Of a DNA stretch of 7,689 bases, positions 6,404-7,689 are shown piece after piece. The notes under the pieces are model-generated. The model saw nothing but the letters and a program-made list of their open reading frames with translations, was not told where the DNA came from and did no database searches. Origin of the DNA: an uncultured Clostridia bacterium (GTDB lineage Bacteria; Bacillota; Clostridia; TANB77; CAG-508); contig CAKPKZ010000070.1 of the NCBI GenBank assembly GCA_934167435.1, positions 1 to 7,689 of the forward strand, in the 5' to 3' direction. The stretch's first letter is position 1. Each line of letters begins with the position of its first letter. The position numbers were made by a program, and so were the translations under genes.

Positions 6404-6766
6404 ATGAAAAAATTTTTGTGTATTGTAAACATCTTTATTTGTTTAGAATTATTTAATGTTTGTTTTGCAGAAAAGAATCCTGCATGTACTTCTGGTTCAA
6501 AAGTGTTAATATTACAAGTGTTGGATGAAGGTGCTTTAGGGTATATATGCCCTAAAACAAATTGGGATTATAATGATTTTCGAATGGCTTGTATGTCTGA
6601 TGGAAGATTGGTGTATTTAACTCAAAATAAAAATTATGTTGATGAACAATTGATTAAACTTGAAAAAAATGAATGTTTTTCCGAAAGTGGAACTTATAGG
6701 TACTATAATAAAAATAATGATAGAAAAACAGTTCGAGCTATAGATATAATAAATAAAAAATTTTAA
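6404..6766 (+). CDS. Small secreted four-cysteine protein, unknown function
   Basis: I do not recognise a family. The 120 residues start with a signal peptide: MKK, a hydrophobic stretch to about residue 20 and a probable signal peptidase I site after Ala22 (VCFA, then EK). A glutamate (Glu15) inside the hydrophobic core is unusual. There is no lipobox. The mature protein, about 98 residues, has cysteines 28, 49, 63 and 91, which could form two disulfides in the periplasm or outside the cell. Aromatic and glycine residues near YICPKTNWDYNDF suggest a small beta-rich domain. The start is firm, with a strong AGAGGGTG four bases upstream of the ATG. It is the last gene of element B, 8 bp from the right-end array. 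An exported small protein beside two nuclease-like proteins is unexpected; it could be a surface-exclusion, adhesion or inhibitor protein. Confidence 0.82.
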   Translation: MKKFLCIVNIFICLELFNVCFAEKNPACTSGSKVLILQVLDEGALGYICPKTNWDYNDFRMACMSDGRLVYLTQNKNYVDEQLIKLEKNECFSESGTYRYYNKNNDRKTVRAIDIINKKF

Positions 6767-6774
6767 ATTTTCGT

Positions 6775-6809
6775 GGGACTAAAAAGGGACTAATTTGGCA
6801 AAAAGTCCC
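6775..6809 (+). repeat. Element B right-end array: two direct GGGACT plus inverted AGTCCC
   Basis: GGGACT at 6775-6780 and 6786-6791 (11 bp start to start), AGTCCC at 6804-6809 (18 bp after the second). The att repeat starts 98 bp after the end of AGTCCC. Both distances equal those in element A's array, and the 60 bp that follow are recognisably similar in the two elements. Probable arm-type sites for the integrase that moves element B. It lies in the gene-free stretch 6767-7030, with att copy 2. Confidence 0.78.
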
Positions 6810-6909
6810 TGAAAGTTATTAGAAATTACCAAAAGAATGGTTGGCTAAAACTAAACGATATTAGAGGATACAGGAAGAAATTTAAGAACACAAAAATCAA
6901 AAATACGTG

Positions 6910-6932
6910 TTCGAATCCCACCTCCTCCTCCA
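6910..6932 (+). pseudogene. tRNA 3' fragment, second copy
   Basis: The same T-loop to CCA remnant as at 4377-4399, again without a pairing T-stem partner or any upstream tRNA body. Not a functional tRNA. Confidence 0.88.
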
Positions 6933-6937
6933 TTTAG

Positions 6938-6962
6938 AAAGAGCCTGAAAAGGCTCTTTTTT
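6938..6962 (+). terminator. Rho-independent terminator inside att copy 2
   Basis: The same 8-bp AAAGAGCC / GGCTCTTT hairpin and T-run as in copy 1. It would stop transcripts of the secreted-protein gene, which has no other terminator, from leaving element B. Confidence 0.9.
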
Positions 6963-7030
6963 AGTGCGTTTTATCCATATTTCAAATTATTGGTGCATAT
7001 AAATACTCACTGCTAAATTTTATATCTTCT

Positions 7031-7114
7031 ATGCAAGCAACTAGAGCTACTTACAATTCTCACTCTCACTCAGGAAACAAAGGAAGTTCGACATCAAGTC
7101 CAAGTGGACAAATG
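7031..7114 (+). pseudogene. Possible remnant of a phage baseplate/spike protein C-terminus
   Basis: In this frame the reading is ATYNSHSHSGNKGSSTSSPS then GQM. The pattern YNSHxHSG, small residues, TSxPS and M resembles the C-terminal stretch of phage baseplate assembly V / Mu gp45-like proteins, where His-x-His motifs are common. The frame stays open back to the att repeat but the upstream part (YSLLNFISS) is not recognisable, and there is no ribosome binding site or clear start. The reading continues to 7258 across the minus-strand gene without looking protein-like. Probably a decayed fragment left by an earlier prophage; chance similarity cannot be excluded. Confidence 0.4.
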
Positions 7115-7117
7115 GAA

Positions 7118-7312
7118 TTATTCATCGAATTGACGTGTAAAAAGCCAATAAACCAAACCAATAAATGGAGAAAGATACATTCCTGTTCTAATCATTGCAC
7201 GTCCACTAGTTGTCATCATAGGATTTGGTTGATTATTGAGTTGATAAAAAATTATTGAAGCAACAATACCTAAAATTGTGAAAATAATTAGTTCTTTTGT
7301 AGATTTCTTCAT
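7118..7312 (-). CDS. Small membrane protein, unknown function
   Basis: The 64 residues begin MKKSTKE, continue with a hydrophobic helix at about 8-25 (ELIIFTILGIVASIIFYQL), a polar loop with NNQPNPMMTTSGR, and a second hydrophobic helix at about 45-58 (MYLSPFIGLVYWLF), ending TRQFDE. A two-helix membrane hairpin is the likely shape. The composition and well-placed charges favour a real gene, but there is no ribosome binding site; TAATAT at 7319-7324 lies six bases before the ATG and could give a leaderless mRNA. The family is not recognised. It lies outside element B in the flank. Confidence 0.6.
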   Translation of the reverse strand: MKKSTKELIIFTILGIVASIIFYQLNNQPNPMMTTSGRAMIRTGMYLSPFIGLVYWLFTRQFDE

Positions 7313-7463
7313 AAGGGAATATTACCACAAATATGACAAAGTTTATTTAATGTTTTGAAATTCAAACCCTACTTAAATTTCATTTTATTAAAATATGTAA
7401 CAAAAAGTCAATTATTTAAAACATAATTACTTTATATAAATACGGGAATTTCGGGGAATAATT

Positions 7464-7689
7464 ATGATTGCAAGTAAAGTTTTAAAAACTATATTACCGC
7501 ATACTTCTTTTATGAGAGGAATAAAAACAAGACCTTTTAATGAAGTTCTTCAAGAAATAACAACTTTTTCTAAATCATCACATAATGTTTGCAAAGATAT
7601 TAAACTAGCAGGCAAAAAAACTACTAGATTTGAACAATTTTTTAGACAAAATCATACTCCAGCATTAGAAGATATGGGCAGAGTGGATA
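7464..7689 (+). CDS. Hypothetical protein, N-terminal part (runs off the window)
   Basis: An open frame of 75 codons reaches the window end. It begins MIASKVLKTILPHTSFMRG and is basic (many Lys, Arg), with no strong membrane segment; the first 12 residues are mildly hydrophobic but too short for a clear signal peptide. GGGGAA at 7453-7458 is a reasonable ribosome binding site, and TATAAA at 7435-7440 a possible -10. No family recognised. It is the first gene of what is probably the host chromosome beyond the array; the 151 bp before it (7313-7463) show only this weak promoter. Confidence 0.65.
   Translation, partial: MIASKVLKTILPHTSFMRGIKTRPFNEVLQEITTFSKSSHNVCKDIKLAGKKTTRFEQFFRQNHTPALEDMGRVD

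Larger units (their letters stand above)
4374..6906 (+). mobile_element. Element B: 2.5-kb tRNA-integrated cargo unit without a recombinase
   Basis: The 2533-bp unit runs from the start of one perfect 66-bp att repeat to the start of the next. Both ends carry the same hexamer (GGGACT), and the composite GGGACTAAAAAGRGACT is present at both ends in direct orientation (4484-4500 and 6775-6791; 16 of 17 bases the same). The body has only three genes: the HNH protein (minus strand), the DUF3800 protein and the small secreted protein. No integrase, excisionase, replication or transfer gene can be seen, so the unit looks non-autonomous and would need an integrase in trans. An alternative is an element that has lost its integrase by deletion, leaving both ends intact. 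Confidence 0.75.
6907..6972 (+). repeat. 66-bp att direct repeat, copy 2
   Basis: Second perfect copy of the tRNA-3'-end-plus-terminator sequence, 2533 bp after the first. It marks the right boundary of element B and probably the edge of the array with older flanking DNA. Confidence 0.92.

Noticed and set aside
4241..6809. CRISPR array or iteron-type replication origin made of the short G/C-rich repeats
   Set aside because: There are only two to three hexamers per site, with no regular spacers, no cas or rep gene, and a fixed distance to att that fits integrase arm sites better.
4374..6972. Insertion sequence or composite transposon
   Set aside because: No transposase and no terminal inverted repeats; the flanking repeats are tRNA-derived direct repeats typical of site-specific recombination.
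7115..7258. Continuation of the plus-strand 7031 frame as a gene
   Set aside because: After the phage-like portion the translation is antisense to the better-looking small membrane protein and shows no domain character.

Overview
The window is AT-rich DNA from a bacterium with ordinary sigma-70-type promoters (TATAAT, two with an extended -10). Some genes have a strong Shine-Dalgarno sequence and others have none. The standard genetic code fits every gene. The lineage cannot be fixed from this sequence; a low-GC host-associated bacterium such as a gut Gastranaerophilales (non-photosynthetic Cyanobacteriota) is only a loose guess.

Layout. The window appears to cover the right part of a tRNA-associated array of integrated elements. 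(1) Positions 1-4373 are the right part of 'element A': the C-terminal half of a tyrosine recombinase, then three cargo genes. These are a 602-residue DUF4209-like protein with a C-terminal HEPN-type RNNIAH motif, a 248-residue protein with one N-terminal membrane segment, and, on the opposite strand, a DUF4238 protein. (2) At 4374-4439 lies a 66-bp sequence made of the 3' end of a tRNA gene (T-loop to CCA) and its rho-independent terminator. (3) The same 66 bp recurs without a mismatch at 6907-6972. The 2533-bp unit between the two starts, 'element B', carries an HNH endonuclease with associated repeats, a divergent DUF3800 protein and a small secreted four-cysteine protein, but no recombinase. 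(4) From 6973 on is the flank: a possible remnant of a phage baseplate protein, a small membrane protein on the minus strand and the start of an unidentified gene.

How it works together. The main find is in the non-coding DNA. Just before each 66-bp repeat lies an array of hexamers with identical geometry: two direct copies 11 bp apart, an inverted copy 18 bp after the second, and the att repeat 98 bp after that. The hexamer is GGGGCT in element A and GGGACT in element B. The left end of element B carries GGGACT, AGTCCC and a near copy GAGACT. These look like arm-type integrase binding sites that have diverged together in each element. Element B thus looks like a small mobilisable cargo unit that would depend on an integrase supplied in trans. 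HEPN/DUF4209, DUF4238, DUF3800 and HNH genes are all plausible defence or conflict cargo, but no function is shown by sequence alone.
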